Assembly: GCF_002006995.1 (NCBI RefSeq)
Contig: NZ_MRUL01000017.1
Coordinates: 1-64,000, forward strand
Length of the DNA: 64,000 nucleotides
Source of the DNA: Izhakiella australiensis
GTDB lineage: Bacteria; Pseudomonadota; Gammaproteobacteria; Enterobacterales; Enterobacteriaceae
Direction: 5' to 3'
Within the stretch, counting starts at the first letter, position 1. The number at the start of each line of letters is the position of its first letter. The notes under the pieces are model-generated. The model was not told where the DNA came from, did no database searches, and saw nothing but the letters and a program-made list of their open reading frames with translations. A program made the position numbers and the translations under genes. Shown here one piece after another: positions 21,726 through 32,219 of this stretch.

Positions 21726-22415
21726 TCAGTAACGGGCAGAGAAACGATATCCTGTTCCGCGCACTGTCTGCACCATGCGATCGTGACCGCTGACTTCCAA
21801 CGCTTTACGCAGCCGGCGAATATGCACATCAACGGTACGATCTTCCACATAGACGTTGGTTCCCCAGACGTTATTCAGCAGCTGCTCGCGGCTGTAGACG
21901 CGCTCCGGATGAGTCATAAAGAAATGTAGCAGCTTATATTCAGTCGGCCCCATTTCCAGCGGCATATCACCGGACATAACGCGATGAGAAGAGGGATCGA
22001 GGCTTAGCCCCTGAATCTCGATAATCTCTTCCACTGCCATCGGTGAGATGCGTCGCATAACGGCCTTAATGCGCGCGACCAGTTCCTTTGGTGAGAAGGG
22101 TTTGGTGACATAGTCATCGGCGCCGACCTCCAGTCCGCGCACCTGGTCCTCTTCTTCGCCGCGCGCCGTCAGCATAATAACCGGAATATCCCGCGTCATC
22201 GCTTCACGCTTCATATGTTTAATAAACTGAATGCCGGTGCCGCCGGGCAGCATCCAGTCGAGTAATATCAGGTCGGGCCAGGGCTCAATCAGCAGGCTGA
22301 TAGCGCTGTGGTAATCTTCAGCTTCAATAGGTTGAAAATCATTTTGCTCAAGGACAAAACATAACATTTCCCGAATCGGGGTTTCGTCTTCAATTACCAG
22401 AATACGCTTTGCCAT
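21726..22415 (-). CDS. phoB: Phosphate regulon response regulator PhoB
   Basis: OmpR-type activator of the phosphate regulon, 229 residues. The receiver domain has acidic E9/D10, the phospho-acceptor D53 in LLDWMLPGG and Lys in VTKPFSPKE near 105. The winged-helix DNA-binding domain ends in [15 protein letters not shown] and [12 protein letters not shown]. Two ATG codons are adjacent; the second (22415) has AGGAG at better spacing and gives the family start [12 protein letters not shown] Pho box upstream implies autoregulation. Confidence 0.97.
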   Translation of the reverse strand: MAKRILVIEDETPIREMLCFVLEQNDFQPIEAEDYHSAISLLIEPWPDLILLDWMLPGGTGIQFIKHMKREAMTRDIPVIMLTARGEEEDQVRGLEVGADDYVTKPFSPKELVARIKAVMRRISPMAVEEIIEIQGLSLDPSSHRVMSGDMPLEMGPTEYKLLHFFMTHPERVYSREQLLNNVWGTNVYVEDRTVDVHIRRLRKALEVSGHDRMVQTVRGTGYRFSARY

Positions 22416-22475
22416 CATTGCTCCTGCTAACGCGACGATCGTCGCTTAATATGCGGCAACATTATGCGTCAGTTT

Positions 22476-22493
22476 TATGACATATTTATGAAA
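22476..22493 (-). promoter_or_regulatory. Pho box of the phoB promoter
   Basis: On the minus strand TTTCATA-AATA-TGTCATA matches the two 7-base repeats separated by 4 bases of the PhoB site (consensus CTGTCATA repeats). It lies 61-78 bases before the phoB start. A TGACGCA-like third half-site follows. Confidence 0.75.
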
Positions 22494-22612
22494 AATGCAT
22501 CTGACAAGTAACGTATTAATAACAGAATTATGACGGTAAAAAACGCCGGCGCGCTGCCGCTTTAAAAACAAATTGCGTATAATCAACGCTCTTTAGCCAG
22601 AGAGGTAGACCA

Positions 22613-23839
22613 ATGCGCATTATTCATACGTCTGACTGGCACTTAGGCCAGTTTTTCTACACCAAAAGTCGCGCGGCGGAACATCAGGATTTTCTCAACT
22701 GGCTGTATCAGCAAATCACGGCCCATCAGGTTGATGCACTTATCGTCGCCGGCGACATTTTCGATACCGGCTCGCCGCCCAGCTATGCCCGCGAAATCTA
22801 TAACCGGTTTGTGGTGCAGCTGCAAAGTAGCGGCTGCCAGATGATCGTGCTGGGCGGAAACCACGATTCCGTCGCGACGCTGAATGAATCACGCGAACTG
22901 CTGGCCTGCCTGAATACCCAGGTTATCGCCAGCGCCAGCGAAAATCCGCAGCAGCAGGTTCTGCTGCTCAACGATCGTCATGGCAAGCCAGGGGCGCTGC
23001 TCTGCGCCATCCCCTTTCTGCGTCCGCGCGACATCTTGCGTAGCGAGGCCGGACAAAACGCGCAGCAAAAACAACAGTCGCTGCTGGAGGCCATCACCGC
23101 CCATTATCAGCAGTGCTACCAACATGCGCTGGCCCGCCGCACTGAAGAGCAGCTGAACGTACCGATTATTGCCACCGGTCACCTGACCGCGCTTGGCGTC
23201 AGCAAAAGTGAAGCGGTGCGCGACATCTACATCGGAACGCTGGATGCATTTCCAGCCCAGGCGTTTCCCGCCGCGGATTATATTGCGCTGGGGCACATTC
23301 ATCGCCCGCAGAAAATAAATGGTCAGTCCCATATTCGCTACAGCGGCTCCCCCATTGCATTAAGTTTTGATGAGCTCGGCAGCGAAAAAAGCGTCTGCAT
23401 GGTGGACTTCGAGCACGACCAGCTCAGCGCGCTTGAGCTGCTTACCATCCCCTGCTTTCAACCCATGCGGATGATTAAAGGGTCGCAGAAGGAAATTGAA
23501 GATCAGCTGGCGGCCCTGGTGGTGCCGGAGGGAAATAAACCCGTCTGGCTGGATATTGAAATCGCCAGCCAGGATTACCTCAGCGACATTCAGCAGCGTA
23601 TTCAGGCCATCACCGCCGATCTGCCGGTGGAGGTTCTGCTGATTCGCCGCAGCCGCGAACAGCGTGAGAACACTATTGCCCGCCAGCATAACGAAACGCT
23701 GGCCGAACTCAGCGTCGAAGACGTCTTCGCCCGCCGCCTGACCGGCGAACCCGAGGAAGGGACGGAAAGCGCCGGGCGTCTTACCGAACTGTTTAATCAG
23801 GTAGTTGCCGACGTCCGCGAACAGGGGATCGTAGAATGA
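22613..23839 (+). CDS. sbcD: Exonuclease subunit SbcD
   Basis: Mre11-type nuclease subunit of SbcCD, which cleaves DNA hairpins and blocked double-strand ends. The 408 residues show the phosphoesterase metal motifs HTSDWHLGQ at 5-13, [12 protein letters not shown] near 45-56, [12 protein letters not shown] near 82-93, GHLTALG and ALGHIHRPQ. The ATG at 22613 follows a modest GAGAGG site. Its stop overlaps the sbcC start by four bases (ATGA), implying coupled translation. Confidence 0.97.
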   Translation: MRIIHTSDWHLGQFFYTKSRAAEHQDFLNWLYQQITAHQVDALIVAGDIFDTGSPPSYAREIYNRFVVQLQSSGCQMIVLGGNHDSVATLNESRELLACLNTQVIASASENPQQQVLLLNDRHGKPGALLCAIPFLRPRDILRSEAGQNAQQKQQSLLEAITAHYQQCYQHALARRTEEQLNVPIIATGHLTALGVSKSEAVRDIYIGTLDAFPAQAFPAADYIALGHIHRPQKINGQSHIRYSGSPIALSFDELGSEKSVCMVDFEHDQLSALELLTIPCFQPMRMIKGSQKEIEDQLAALVVPEGNKPVWLDIEIASQDYLSDIQQRIQAITADLPVEVLLIRRSREQRENTIARQHNETLAELSVEDVFARRLTGEPEEGTESAGRLTELFNQVVADVREQGIVE

Positions 23840-26800
23840 AAATCATCACCCTGCGATTTAAAAATCTCAATTCGCTGCGCGGAGAATGGCGGATTGACTT
23901 CTCAACCGGCCCTTTCGCCAGTAACGGTCTGTTTGCCATCACCGGTCCCACCGGCGCCGGAAAAACTACCTTGCTGGATGCTATCTGCCTGGCGCTGTAT
24001 CACGCCACGCCGCGCCTCGGCGGACTGTCGCAGACGCAAAACGATCTGATGACCCGCAATACGGCGGAATGCCTGGCTGAAGTGGAATTTGAGGTGAAAG
24101 GCGAACGCTGGCGCGCCTTCTGGGGACAAAACCGGGCGCGCGGCGCGGCCGACGGTAACCTGCAGCCGCCACGGGTGGAGCTGGTGCGCTGCTCGGATAA
24201 CCAAATCGTTGCCGATAAGGTCAACGATAAAAAGCTGATGTTAGAGAAGCTCACCGGCCTCGACTTTGCCCGATTTACCCGTTCGATGATGCTATCGCAG
24301 GGGCAGTTTGCCGCCTTTTTAAATGCCGATGCCAAAGACCGCGCAGAATTACTCGAACAGCTTACCGGCACCGAAATATATGGCCAGATTTCCGCCCGGG
24401 TTTATGAACAGCATAAAAATGCGCGCAGCGAACTTGAGCTGCTAAAAACCGAGGCCGGCGCGATGGAACTGTTGGATAACGATGCACGCGAGGCATTGTT
24501 AGCTCAGCAGCAACAGCTGCTGGCTGCGGAGCAAGTGCTCACCCAGCAATATGAGCAGCGCCAACAGCAAAGCCGCTGGCTGGAACAAAGTATCAGCCTT
24601 GAGGAACAGCTGCGGCAGGCGCAAAGTCGTCAGCAAAATCTGCACGCGCAGTGGCAGGCAACACAGCCTGAACGAGACCGACTGACGCAGGCCGCACCGG
24701 CAGAGGCCCTGCGTCCGCTATGGACGCAAAAGCGCCAGCTGCAGCAGGATCGACTGACCCTCGCTGAGCAAAGTAAGCAGTTACTTTCACAACTGGAAGA
24801 GGCTGATAAAGCCCTGGGTAACGCCGCCGTGGCTTTTCAACAAGCCGGTGACCAACATCAGCAGCTGGAACAGCAGATTAATCAGCAGGAAATCTTGCTC
24901 AATGAGCAGGTTATTCCGCTCGATCACCAGCTGGCGACGTTAAGCCAGCAGCAACAGGAACTGGCGCGCGACCAGGCCACTCAGCAGCAGGCGCTGCAAA
25001 CGCGTCGTGGGCAGCACCAACAGCTACAGTCTGATATCACGGCGCTGCAACATCAGCAGCAGCAACAGCGACAGTGGCAAAAAGAGCAGCTGAAAGTGGC
25101 AAGCTGGGGTCCGGAGCTCGCCGGCTGGCGCCAGCAGCTGCGTCATTTACAGCAGCAGCATCAGCAGTCAGAGCAGCTCGCTCACCAGCAACGGCTGGCA
25201 GCGGGCGAGCAGCAGCAATTAGAGCAGCAAATCAGCCAGCAAAGTCAGCGCATGGAACCGCTACAAAAGCGTGAAGCACAGGCGAGTATTCACTGCCAGG
25301 CAGCAGAGCAGGCGCTTACTTCACTGCGGCAACAGCATGATGAGCAAACCCGTCGGGATGATCTTAACCTGCTCGCCAGCCAGCGCCCCGCGCGGCAAAA
25401 ACTGCTGCTGCTGGACTCACAAGCACAGCCGCTGATCCGACGCCAGCAGGCGCTGCATCAGAGCGCAGCGCAACAGCAGAGCGCGCTCGCTGAAAAACAG
25501 CAGGAAACGCAAACGCTGCGCCAGCGCTATGAAGCAAAGCAACAGCAAGTCAGCGCGGTGGAAAAACAGCAGGCCCTTGAGCTGCGAATCATTGAACTGG
25601 AGGCCGAGCGCGAGCGACTGGTTGCCGGCGAACCCTGCCCGCTATGCGGCTCCTGCCAACATCCCGCCGTCGAGTCATACCGCGAGCTGGTCGCCGATGA
25701 CACCGCCAGTTGCTTGTTAGCGCTGCGATCTGAGTTGACCCGTCTGGCACAGCAGGAAAGCGTCAGCAGCGAACAGCTTAAGACGCTGGAAAAACAGCAT
25801 CAGCAGGATAGCCGGGAGGCGGAAGAGATCGCCCGTCAGCTTGTGGATCTGACAACTGAGTGGCAGCGCTGCTGCGCCGAACTACCGCTCAGTTTGCCGC
25901 TGGCGCAATCAGAAGCGCTGGCCGACTGGCAGCTGCAGCAGGAAGGGCAGGAAGGAGAGTGCCGGCAGATTTTGCAGCAGTTTGAGGAGGCCGAACGCAG
26001 CTGGCACCGGGCCCGTGAGGACTATCAGCAGCAGCAGCAACAGCTTATGCAGGCGGGTCAACAGCACCAGATGCTGCTGCAACGCCAGCAAACGCAGGCA
26101 GAACAGCTTATTGCCCTCGACGACCGGCTGGGCGCTCAGCAGCAGGCCTACCAGCAACAGCTGCAGGACTGGCAGAACACCCTGAACGACAGCGGGCTGT
26201 CGCTGCCGGTGGACGACTGGCAGTCCTGGCTGGAGGCGTGCGAGCAGCGGTGGCAGCAATGGCAGCATAACGAACGGGCGCTCAATGAGAATATACGTCA
26301 GCTGGGCGAATATCAGGTACGTGAGCAGGTGCTTACTACGGATTGTGAAGAGAAGGCCGCGCGCCTGCAGCAGCTGCAACAGCAGTCCGATGCCTTGCAG
26401 CAGCGCCACCAGCAAAGCGCTCTCCAGCGCCGGGCGCTGTTTGGCGACAGGCTGCCGTCACAGGCGCGCAGTCAGTGGCAGCAGCAGCGTCAGCAGAGCG
26501 AAAGCCTGCGCGCTGAGCGACAGACAAACTGGCAGCAAGCGGAAAAGCAGCGCAACACCCTGGATGGCCAGTACCAAACGCTTAGCGCCCAGCTTCAGCA
26601 GGTTAACCAGCGCGCAACGACGCTGGAAAGTGAGTTCACCCTCGCCCTTCAGCATGCGGACTTCAGCAGCGAGCAGCAGTACCTGGATGCGCTGTTAGAA
26701 CCGGCGGAGCAGCAGCGCTTGCAAACCAGCCAGCAACAGCTGGATCACCATCTTCAGCAGCAAAAAGCGCTGCTGGCTCAGGCACTGCTGGCGCAGGAGC

Positions 26801-27501
26801 AACATCAGGCGCGCAGGCCGGAGACGCTAACCTCAACGCCGGAATTGCTGCCGTCAGAACTGGAATCCCTGCGCCAGCAGCTGCGGGAGAATGCGCTGCA
26901 CCAGGGCGAAGTCACTCAGCAGCTCACCAGCGATGCGCGTCGACGTACACAGCAGCAGGCTGTTTTACAGCGCATAGCCGCCGATGAACAGCGATTAACT
27001 GACTGGAGCCGGCTGAACCAGCTCATCGGTTCGCAAACCGGCGATCGCTTTCGCCGCTTTGCGCAGGGGCTGACGCTTGACCATCTGGTATGGCTGGCGA
27101 ATAACCAGCTGATTCGCCTGCACGGCCGCTATATGCTGCAACGCAAAAACAGCGAGGCGCTGGAGCTTCAGGTGATTGATACCTGGCAGGCAGATGCCTT
27201 GCGCGATACCCGTACCCTTTCCGGCGGCGAGAGCTTTTTGGTCAGCCTCGCGCTGGCGCTGGCGCTATCAGACCTGGTGAGTCATAAAACGCGCATTGAG
27301 TCACTGTTTCTTGATGAAGGATTCGGCACTCTCGACGCCGAAACGCTGGATATCGCGCTGGATGCCCTGGATGCCCTGAACGCCAGCGGCAAAACTATCG
27401 GGGTGATTAGCCACGTGGAGGCAATGAAGGAGAGGATCCCGGTACAGATTAAAGTCCGCAAGCAAAACGGATTGGGCTACAGCAAGCTGGAACTGCCTTA
27501 A
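23836..27501 (+). CDS. sbcC: Exonuclease subunit SbcC
   Basis: Rad50-type SMC ATPase partner of SbcD, 1221 residues. Walker A is GPTGAGKTT at 37-45. The zinc hook CPLC at 601-604 lies midway between two long coiled coils. The ABC signature [17 protein letters not shown] lies near 1128 and Walker [11 protein letters not shown] near 1157. The protein is clearly longer than E. coli SbcC (1048). The extra length lies in the coiled-coil arms, which are extremely rich in Gln with many CAG/CAA codons. The globular ends are well conserved, so the arms seem to have expanded rather than degenerated. A strong terminator follows. Confidence 0.96.
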   Translation: MKIITLRFKNLNSLRGEWRIDFSTGPFASNGLFAITGPTGAGKTTLLDAICLALYHATPRLGGLSQTQNDLMTRNTAECLAEVEFEVKGERWRAFWGQNRARGAADGNLQPPRVELVRCSDNQIVADKVNDKKLMLEKLTGLDFARFTRSMMLSQGQFAAFLNADAKDRAELLEQLTGTEIYGQISARVYEQHKNARSELELLKTEAGAMELLDNDAREALLAQQQQLLAAEQVLTQQYEQRQQQSRWLEQSISLEEQLRQAQSRQQNLHAQWQATQPERDRLTQAAPAEALRPLWTQKRQLQQDRLTLAEQSKQLLSQLEEADKALGNAAVAFQQAGDQHQQLEQQINQQEILLNEQVIPLDHQLATLSQQQQELARDQATQQQALQTRRGQHQQLQSDITALQHQQQQQRQWQKEQLKVASWGPELAGWRQQLRHLQQQHQQSEQLAHQQRLAAGEQQQLEQQISQQSQRMEPLQKREAQASIHCQAAEQALTSLRQQHDEQTRRDDLNLLASQRPARQKLLLLDSQAQPLIRRQQALHQSAAQQQSALAEKQQETQTLRQRYEAKQQQVSAVEKQQALELRIIELEAERERLVAGEPCPLCGSCQHPAVESYRELVADDTASCLLALRSELTRLAQQESVSSEQLKTLEKQHQQDSREAEEIARQLVDLTTEWQRCCAELPLSLPLAQSEALADWQLQQEGQEGECRQILQQFEEAERSWHRAREDYQQQQQQLMQAGQQHQMLLQRQQTQAEQLIALDDRLGAQQQAYQQQLQDWQNTLNDSGLSLPVDDWQSWLEACEQRWQQWQHNERALNENIRQLGEYQVREQVLTTDCEEKAARLQQLQQQSDALQQRHQQSALQRRALFGDRLPSQARSQWQQQRQQSESLRAERQTNWQQAEKQRNTLDGQYQTLSAQLQQVNQRATTLESEFTLALQHADFSSEQQYLDALLEPAEQQRLQTSQQQLDHHLQQQKALLAQALLAQEQHQARRPETLTSTPELLPSELESLRQQLRENALHQGEVTQQLTSDARRRTQQQAVLQRIAADEQRLTDWSRLNQLIGSQTGDRFRRFAQGLTLDHLVWLANNQLIRLHGRYMLQRKNSEALELQVIDTWQADALRDTRTLSGGESFLVSLALALALSDLVSHKTRIESLFLDEGFGTLDAETLDIALDALDALNASGKTIGVISHVEAMKERIPVQIKVRKQNGLGYSKLELP

Positions 27502-27505
27502 AAAC

Positions 27506-27531
27506 AAAGCGGGCGCCGCGGCGCCCGCTTT
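27506..27531. terminator. Terminator between sbcC and the lipoprotein operon
   Basis: AAAGCGGGCGCC and GGCGCCCGCTTT form a 12-base-pair stem between convergent genes. It has A/T ends on both sides, so it can act in both directions. Confidence 0.85.
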
Positions 27532-27546
27532 GCTTCGCGCATTTAG

Positions 27547-28191
27547 TTAGCCGCCGGAGAGATGACGGCGCGGACCGGGAAGCAATCCGCCCTGGTCATT
27601 CGTCGCAAACAATAAATCGGCAGCCCGCAAGGCTATCTTATGACTCTCGTCAGTAATATTATTGGCGACATGTTTTACCACCGCGCCAACCACGATGCCC
27701 AGCAGGCTGTTGTTGCTGTTATTATTCTGATCGGAGGCGAAACTTGTTCCCTGCCACAGGGTTGAGCCATTGCGCAGATCGACCAGCTTAGCCGACGCAG
27801 CAACCTCCGTCATACTGTCGACAACGCGATATTTTGAACCGTACTGGCTAACATCAATATAGAGGACCGCGTCTGCGTTAAATATATCCCGCAGTTTTGC
27901 CAGGCTAACGGTTCGCACATCGTGAGCGTTGGTCAGGCCGTTATGTTTAAACGTTTCATCGACCACCGCCACCGGGAATACATAATAACCGGCTTCGGCC
28001 AGCGGTTTGGTGACACCGGAAATAAAACTATTAGCGGCATTAATATCTGGCGTACTGTTTTCCGCAGGCAATACCAGAATAGATGCCGGCTTGCTGGCAC
28101 GGAACGCGGTATAATCATAAGATTTATGTTTAGCGCAGCCACTTAATAATAATGCCCCACACAGAGTTAACAAAAATATAAACTGGCTCAT
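27547..28191 (-). CDS. DUF799 (GNA1162-like) lipoprotein
   Basis: Lipoprotein of 214 residues with the lipobox LLSGC at about 15-19. The body contains PASILVLPAENSTPDINA and ADAVLYIDVSQYGSKYRV, typical of the DUF799/GNA1162 family, and ends in a flexible Gly/Pro/His tail. It is the third gene of a CsgG-like/DUF4810/DUF799 set, a trio that recurs in Gram-negative bacteria, including Neisseria where GNA1162 was first noted. A role in a trans-periplasmic complex is proposed for the family but is not established. Its ATG overlaps the stop of the upstream gene by one base (TAATG). Confidence 0.88.
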   Translation of the reverse strand: MSQFIFLLTLCGALLLSGCAKHKSYDYTAFRASKPASILVLPAENSTPDINAANSFISGVTKPLAEAGYYVFPVAVVDETFKHNGLTNAHDVRTVSLAKLRDIFNADAVLYIDVSQYGSKYRVVDSMTEVAASAKLVDLRNGSTLWQGTSFASDQNNNSNNSLLGIVVGAVVKHVANNITDESHKIALRAADLLFATNDQGGLLPGPRRHLSGG

Positions 28192-28541
28192 TACACACCT
28201 CCTTTATGATTGCGCATCAGAAAATCCATATAGTGCGCTGATTCCGGATAAGCTAACTTCTCTGCGGAAAATTGCTCAAAGGCTCTATCTCGCCGTCCGC
28301 TTTCGGCATAAAGCATGCCCAGCTGAGCGTGCAGACCCGGCGCCGGAATTTTATTTTTAGCTTTTGACTCTTCCAGCACTTTATTTAGCATTTCAATCTG
28401 CTTATCTGCGCTACCATCATGTTTGTAATAGCTATACAGCGCCGCTTGATATTCTCCCCAGTGATATTGCGTGGTGTTTTTCGCCGCGCAGGCGGCCAGC
28501 ATCAATGGCAGCACTGCCAGCGTTATTTTTCTTAATTCCAT
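28191..28541 (-). CDS. DUF4810 lipoprotein
   Basis: The 116-residue lipoprotein starts at the ATG at 28541, preceded by AGGGAAA; the lipobox is MLAAC near residue 18. YHWGEYQAALYSYYKHDGS and the later GLHAQLGMLYAESGRRDRAFEQF are the DUF4810 hallmark, a short TPR-like helical repeat. It is the middle gene of the three-lipoprotein operon, 14 bases after the CsgG-like gene and overlapping the DUF799 gene by one base. The function is unknown. Confidence 0.88.
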   Translation of the reverse strand: MELRKITLAVLPLMLAACAAKNTTQYHWGEYQAALYSYYKHDGSADKQIEMLNKVLEESKAKNKIPAPGLHAQLGMLYAESGRRDRAFEQFSAEKLAYPESAHYMDFLMRNHKGGV

Positions 28542-28555
28542 TTTAATTTTCCCTG

Positions 28556-29242
28556 TTATTTCCCTGGGGTTTTCGGCTGCCATGCGCCGGAGTCCATCGC
28601 AGTAACCAACTGCTCCACAGCCTGGCGAATAGCAAGGTCTAATACCTTACCATTCAACGTGGAGTCATAGCCTGAGGTTCCGCCAAAACCAATAATCTCG
28701 CGGTTAGAGAGCTGATATTCACCGGCGCCCTGAGCTGAATAAACCACCTCTGAGGTGTTGACATCAACAATATTAAGATTAACTTTGGCATAGGCTATCT
28801 GCGTTTTCCCCCGACCAAGAATACCGAATAGCGCCTGGTCGCCAATTTCTTTTCTGCCAAATTCAGTCACATCGCCAGTAACAATATAATCAGCGCCTTT
28901 AATACGTTGCGAACTATTTGCGTAACCGGCTTCAGCTTTAATTTCAGCCATATTGCCACGATCGAGAACGTTAAAACGCCCGGTTTGCTGAAAATAAGTA
29001 ATAAGGATAGTTTTTGACTGATTACCAAGCCGATCGACACCGTCAGAAAAAATACCGGTCATGTACGTCGAGCGATTATCAAATTTACCGACGGCAATTT
29101 GATGCTGTACGCCCTGCCAGGCAGATTGACTTACAGGGGCGAGCCGGACAGTTTCAATTGAACGCGATGATTCAGTTGCGCAAGCGCTAAGCAGCCCGCC
29201 GCTCAGCAGGATTAAACTAATGCGTATTAATTGCGGTTTCAT
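28556..29242 (-). CDS. CsgG-like lipoprotein
   Basis: The 228-residue lipoprotein has the lipobox LLSAC near residues 17-21. It then shows the CsgG/HfaB core: IAVGKFDNRSTYMTGIFSDG, the segment ILITYFQQTGRFNVLDRGNM, and ADYIVTGDVTEFG. CsgG itself forms the curli secretion pore in the outer membrane. This member is about 50 residues shorter, and no csgA/B/E/F lies nearby, so curli export is unlikely. First gene of the operon, with AGGGAAC upstream of the ATG. Confidence 0.9.
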   Translation of the reverse strand: MKPQLIRISLILLSGGLLSACATESSRSIETVRLAPVSQSAWQGVQHQIAVGKFDNRSTYMTGIFSDGVDRLGNQSKTILITYFQQTGRFNVLDRGNMAEIKAEAGYANSSQRIKGADYIVTGDVTEFGRKEIGDQALFGILGRGKTQIAYAKVNLNIVDVNTSEVVYSAQGAGEYQLSNREIIGFGGTSGYDSTLNGKVLDLAIRQAVEQLVTAMDSGAWQPKTPGK

Positions 29243-29393
29243 TTCAGTTCCCTGAATATTAAATAAAGCGAATGGATTCCATATCCGCAGGGGATTATAT
29301 AGGTAACAATCTCATTTTCATAGTTAAGGCTGTTAACTTTAAATTAACTCGCTAAACTGGAAGCCGATATTATGAAATAAGTAAGGGTACAAA

Positions 29394-29786
29394 ATGCGCT
29401 ATGCGGCTCGGTTTATCTCGCTATTTGTGCTGATGCTGTTAAGCGCCTGCCAGCAACAAGAAAAACCACAATCAACCAACCAACTGCCTGATTTTGCGGC
29501 ACAGTGTCAAAATCAGCAGGCAAAAAACCAGCGCAACTGCCAGTTTCTGCGCGAAATGACATGGCGTACCCGGCAAAACTTCCGCCGCAGTGACCACGAC
29601 GCGGGACTGCAATGCGAGGTCACCATTATCTGGGACGACGGTCATCAGCGTTATAACGTGTTGGCAACCAGAGGCGATGAACGCGTTTGTTTAAAAGCCT
29701 GGCAGACTATTGGGGCCACGCCCGATCTGCCGCCGCCGCCGCCGGACCTCAAGGGCCAGCTGATGCTTAATTTCACCCCGGGGTGA
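29394..29786 (+). CDS. Lipoprotein with a TolA C-terminal-like domain
   Basis: The 130-residue lipoprotein has the lipobox LLSAC at about 15-19 and a Gln-rich linker. The C-terminal 70 residues resemble the TolA domain III pattern: a Cys before a beta strand (LQCEVTIIWDDGHQRYNV), a second Cys (ERVCLKAW), a proline patch (PDLPPPPPDL) and the ending LMLNFTPG. The two cysteines probably form the disulfide seen in TolA. A role in cell-envelope integrity is inferred only. It is divergent from the CsgG-like operon. Confidence 0.75.
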   Translation: MRYAARFISLFVLMLLSACQQQEKPQSTNQLPDFAAQCQNQQAKNQRNCQFLREMTWRTRQNFRRSDHDAGLQCEVTIIWDDGHQRYNVLATRGDERVCLKAWQTIGATPDLPPPPPDLKGQLMLNFTPG

Positions 29787-29935
29787 TACGCCACCTGGCG
29801 CGTTCAGCCCTTTTCTTGCTACCCATTTTAGCCGGCGCGGCGCAAAGGCGATGAAACCCGCCCGCCGATTCGCTATTATGCGCGCTTACTGTAAACGCTG
29901 CGCGCCGCTATTGCGCGCCGAAGAAGGAACGCACA

Positions 29936-30847
29936 ATGCTGTGGTTTAAAAATATGATGGTGTATCGGCTGAATCGCGATATCCCCTTATCGGCGGAAGA
30001 GATAGAAAAGCAGCTGGCCGCCTTCACGTTCAGCCCTTGCGGCAGCCAGGATATGTCAAAGACCGGCTGGGTTGCGCCAATGGGCTCCCGCAGCGACGCT
30101 CTGACCCACGTTAATAATAATCAGATCCTGATTTGCGCGCGCAAAGAGGAAAAAATCCTGCCTGCGCCGGTGGTAAAACAAGCGCTGGAAGCCAAAATTG
30201 AAAAACTGGAAGCCGAGCAGCAGCGTAAGCTGAAAAAGACCGAAAAAGACGCACTGAAAGATGAAGTGCTGCACAGCCTGCTACCGCGCGCGTTCAGTCG
30301 CTTCAGTCAGACCTACCTGTGGATTGACGGTGAAAATAATCTGATTGCCATCGACTGCGCCAGCGCCAAAAAAGCAGAGGATACCCTGGCGCTGCTGCGT
30401 AAAAGCCTCGGCTCGCTGCCGGTAGTTCCCCTTACGCTTGAAAGCCCAATTGAACTGACGCTGACCGAATGGGTTCGCTCCGGAGAGCTGCCGGCCGGTT
30501 TCACGCTGATGGACGAGGCGGAACTCAAGGCCCTGCTGGAAGACGGCGGCGTGATCCGCTGCAAAAAACAGCAGCTGGTGTGTGATGAAATCGCCCATCA
30601 TATCGAAGCGGGCAAGTTAGTGACTAAACTTGCTCTGGACTGGCAGGAACGCATTCAGCTGGTGCTGTCCGATGATGCATCGATTAAGCGACTGAAATTT
30701 GCCGATACCCTGCGCGATCAGAACGATGACATCGATCGCGATGACGTCGCACAGCGCTTTGACGCGGATTTCATTTTGATGAGCGGCGAACTGGCAGCAT
30801 TGATTGCCAACCTGGTGGAAGCGCTGGGAGGAGAAGCCCAACGCTAA
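29936..30847 (+). CDS. rdgC: Recombination-associated protein RdgC
   Basis: Ring-shaped double-strand DNA-binding protein that limits RecA activity at replication restart. The 303 residues begin [18 protein letters not shown] and include [19 protein letters not shown] and [16 protein letters not shown], matching E. coli RdgC (303). The ATG at 29936 follows GAAGGAA. It has its own terminator, shared with ppnP. Confidence 0.98.
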   Translation: MLWFKNMMVYRLNRDIPLSAEEIEKQLAAFTFSPCGSQDMSKTGWVAPMGSRSDALTHVNNNQILICARKEEKILPAPVVKQALEAKIEKLEAEQQRKLKKTEKDALKDEVLHSLLPRAFSRFSQTYLWIDGENNLIAIDCASAKKAEDTLALLRKSLGSLPVVPLTLESPIELTLTEWVRSGELPAGFTLMDEAELKALLEDGGVIRCKKQQLVCDEIAHHIEAGKLVTKLALDWQERIQLVLSDDASIKRLKFADTLRDQNDDIDRDDVAQRFDADFILMSGELAALIANLVEALGGEAQR

Positions 30848-30850
30848 GTA

Positions 30851-30874
30851 AAAAAGGCGGTTCGCCGCCTTTTT
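30851..30874. terminator. Bidirectional terminator between rdgC and ppnP
   Basis: AAAAAGGCGG-TTCG-CCGCCTTTTT is a strong stem with a stable UUCG loop and A/T flanks, immediately after the rdgC stop and before the ppnP stop. Confidence 0.93.
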
Positions 30875-30883
30875 ATAACCCGA

Positions 30884-31168
30884 TTACAGATAACGACAGA
30901 GATAAGCGCTCGGTTCTGCAATCTGTAAATGAAACTCACTGTGCCCCGGCACGACAAATTTCTCTCCGGCCGAGTAGACCTTCCATTCGGTCTCTCCCGG
31001 CAGCAGCACGTTCATCGCCCCGCTGACTACCGTCATCTCTTCCTTCTGGCCAGTGCCGAAGGCATACTCACCTTCCGCCATAACGCCGATGCTGGCGCGA
31101 CCGGTGCTGGCGCTGTCAAAACCAATTGATTTAACCTTACCGTCAAAATACTCATTCACATTGAGCAT
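30884..31168 (-). CDS. ppnP: Pyrimidine/purine nucleoside phosphorylase PpnP
   Basis: Small cupin-fold enzyme (formerly YaiE) that phosphorolyses several nucleosides. The 94 residues match E. coli Ppn[18 protein letters not shown] at the start, [15 protein letters not shown] in the middle and [13 protein letters not shown] near the end. The family is one compact domain and the length is as expected. Convergent with rdgC through a shared terminator. Confidence 0.97.
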   Translation of the reverse strand: MLNVNEYFDGKVKSIGFDSASTGRASIGVMAEGEYAFGTGQKEEMTVVSGAMNVLLPGETEWKVYSAGEKFVVPGHSEFHLQIAEPSAYLCRYL

Positions 31169-31378
31169 AACATCCCCTGAATCCGTTGCAGTCAGACTGG
31201 CAGTGTAGAGTTATTCTCCCACGGCTGTCACGAAAATTTCCCTACGCGGGCTACGTTGCCGTCAGCGCGAGGTAAATTAGCCGTTTTAGGCTATAACAAG
31301 TTGTATTATTTCCCTTAAACTTGCGCCCTTAACGCTGGCAGGAAACCGGTATAGTGCATCAATAAGTCAGGAGTAATA

Positions 31379-32044
31379 ATGGAATTATTAAAAGCGATTG
31401 GGCTCGGACTCATCGTATTGCTGCCGCTGGCCAATCCCCTTACTACCGTCGCCCTGTTTTTTGGCCTCGCCGGAGACATGAATTTCAGCGAGCGCAATCG
31501 CCAGGCGCTGCAGGCCTCTGTCTACGTGTTCATCATCATGGCGGTGGCTTTTTATGCCGGCAATATCGTGATGGATACCTTTGGCATCTCGATTCCCGGC
31601 TTGCGTATTGCAGGCGGACTCATCGTGGTGTTTCTTGGCTTTCGCATGCTGTTTCCGCCTCATCAGGCAGGACGAACTCTGGAAGCAGAGCATAAAAAGA
31701 ACGAGATGAACGAGCAAAAGTCGGTTAGCATCGCCTTTGTGCCGCTGGCAATGCCCGGTACCGCCGGACCCGGTACTATCGCCATGATAATCAGCACCGC
31801 CTCAACCTTTCACGACAACAACACCTTCCCGCAATGGGTACTGATGGCGGCCCCGCCGCTGACCTTTTTATGCATCAGCGTTCTTTTATGGCTATGCCTG
31901 CGCAGCTCCGGGGCGATTATCCGCCTGGTAGGCAAAGGCGGCATTGAAGCGATATCACGACTAATGGGCTTCTTGCTGGTGTGTATGGGCGTGCAGTTTG
32001 TCATTAATGGTATTGAGGAAGTGGTGGCTAACTTTCCTCATTAA
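31379..32044 (+). CDS. MarC-family integral membrane protein
   Basis: The 221 residues form six hydrophobic segments in two repeated halves, as in MarC/YchE proteins. Diagnostic stretches are [17 protein letters not shown] near the N-terminus and [20 protein letters not shown] in the middle. Overall it reads closest to E. coli MarC. The physiological substrate is unknown; the earlier link to multiple antibiotic resistance was not upheld. The ATG has AGGAG five bases upstream. No marRAB genes are adjacent. Confidence 0.85.
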   Translation: MELLKAIGLGLIVLLPLANPLTTVALFFGLAGDMNFSERNRQALQASVYVFIIMAVAFYAGNIVMDTFGISIPGLRIAGGLIVVFLGFRMLFPPHQAGRTLEAEHKKNEMNEQKSVSIAFVPLAMPGTAGPGTIAMIISTASTFHDNNTFPQWVLMAAPPLTFLCISVLLWLCLRSSGAIIRLVGKGGIEAISRLMGFLLVCMGVQFVINGIEEVVANFPH

Positions 32045-32173
32045 AAAAATTGTGCTGAGCCGCTGGCATTTATCCAACGGCAATCTACAGTAAATAGAGT
32101 TACCCCTTGCCATAATTCAGTGACGGGTCGCGCCGGATTGGATGCGACTCAACTCCTTAACGTTTTCTTGATT

Positions 32174-32200
32174 CCGTAGCGACAAGCGCTGCGGTTTTTT
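32174..32200 (+). terminator. Terminator in the leader of the AriR-like gene
   Basis: CCGTAGCG and CGCTGCGG pair (one G-U) around a 5-base loop and are followed by TTTTTT. It lies 130 bases after the marC-like stop and only 20 bases before the ATG at 32220. It may end the upstream gene, end a short leader RNA, or attenuate the downstream gene. Confidence 0.7.
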
Positions 32201-32219
32201 GCGTTGCCGGAGATCGAAT

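Noticed and set aside
25909..26415. Leu/Gln-rich minus-strand frame inside sbcC
   Set aside because: It is the mirror of the CAG-rich coiled-coil codons (CTG on the other strand) and has no other sign of coding.
24500..27000. CAG/CAA runs in sbcC as a microsatellite or CRISPR-like repeat
   Set aside because: The runs are irregular, in frame, and encode the Gln-rich coiled coil; there are no evenly spaced repeats or spacers. No CRISPR array was seen anywhere in the window.
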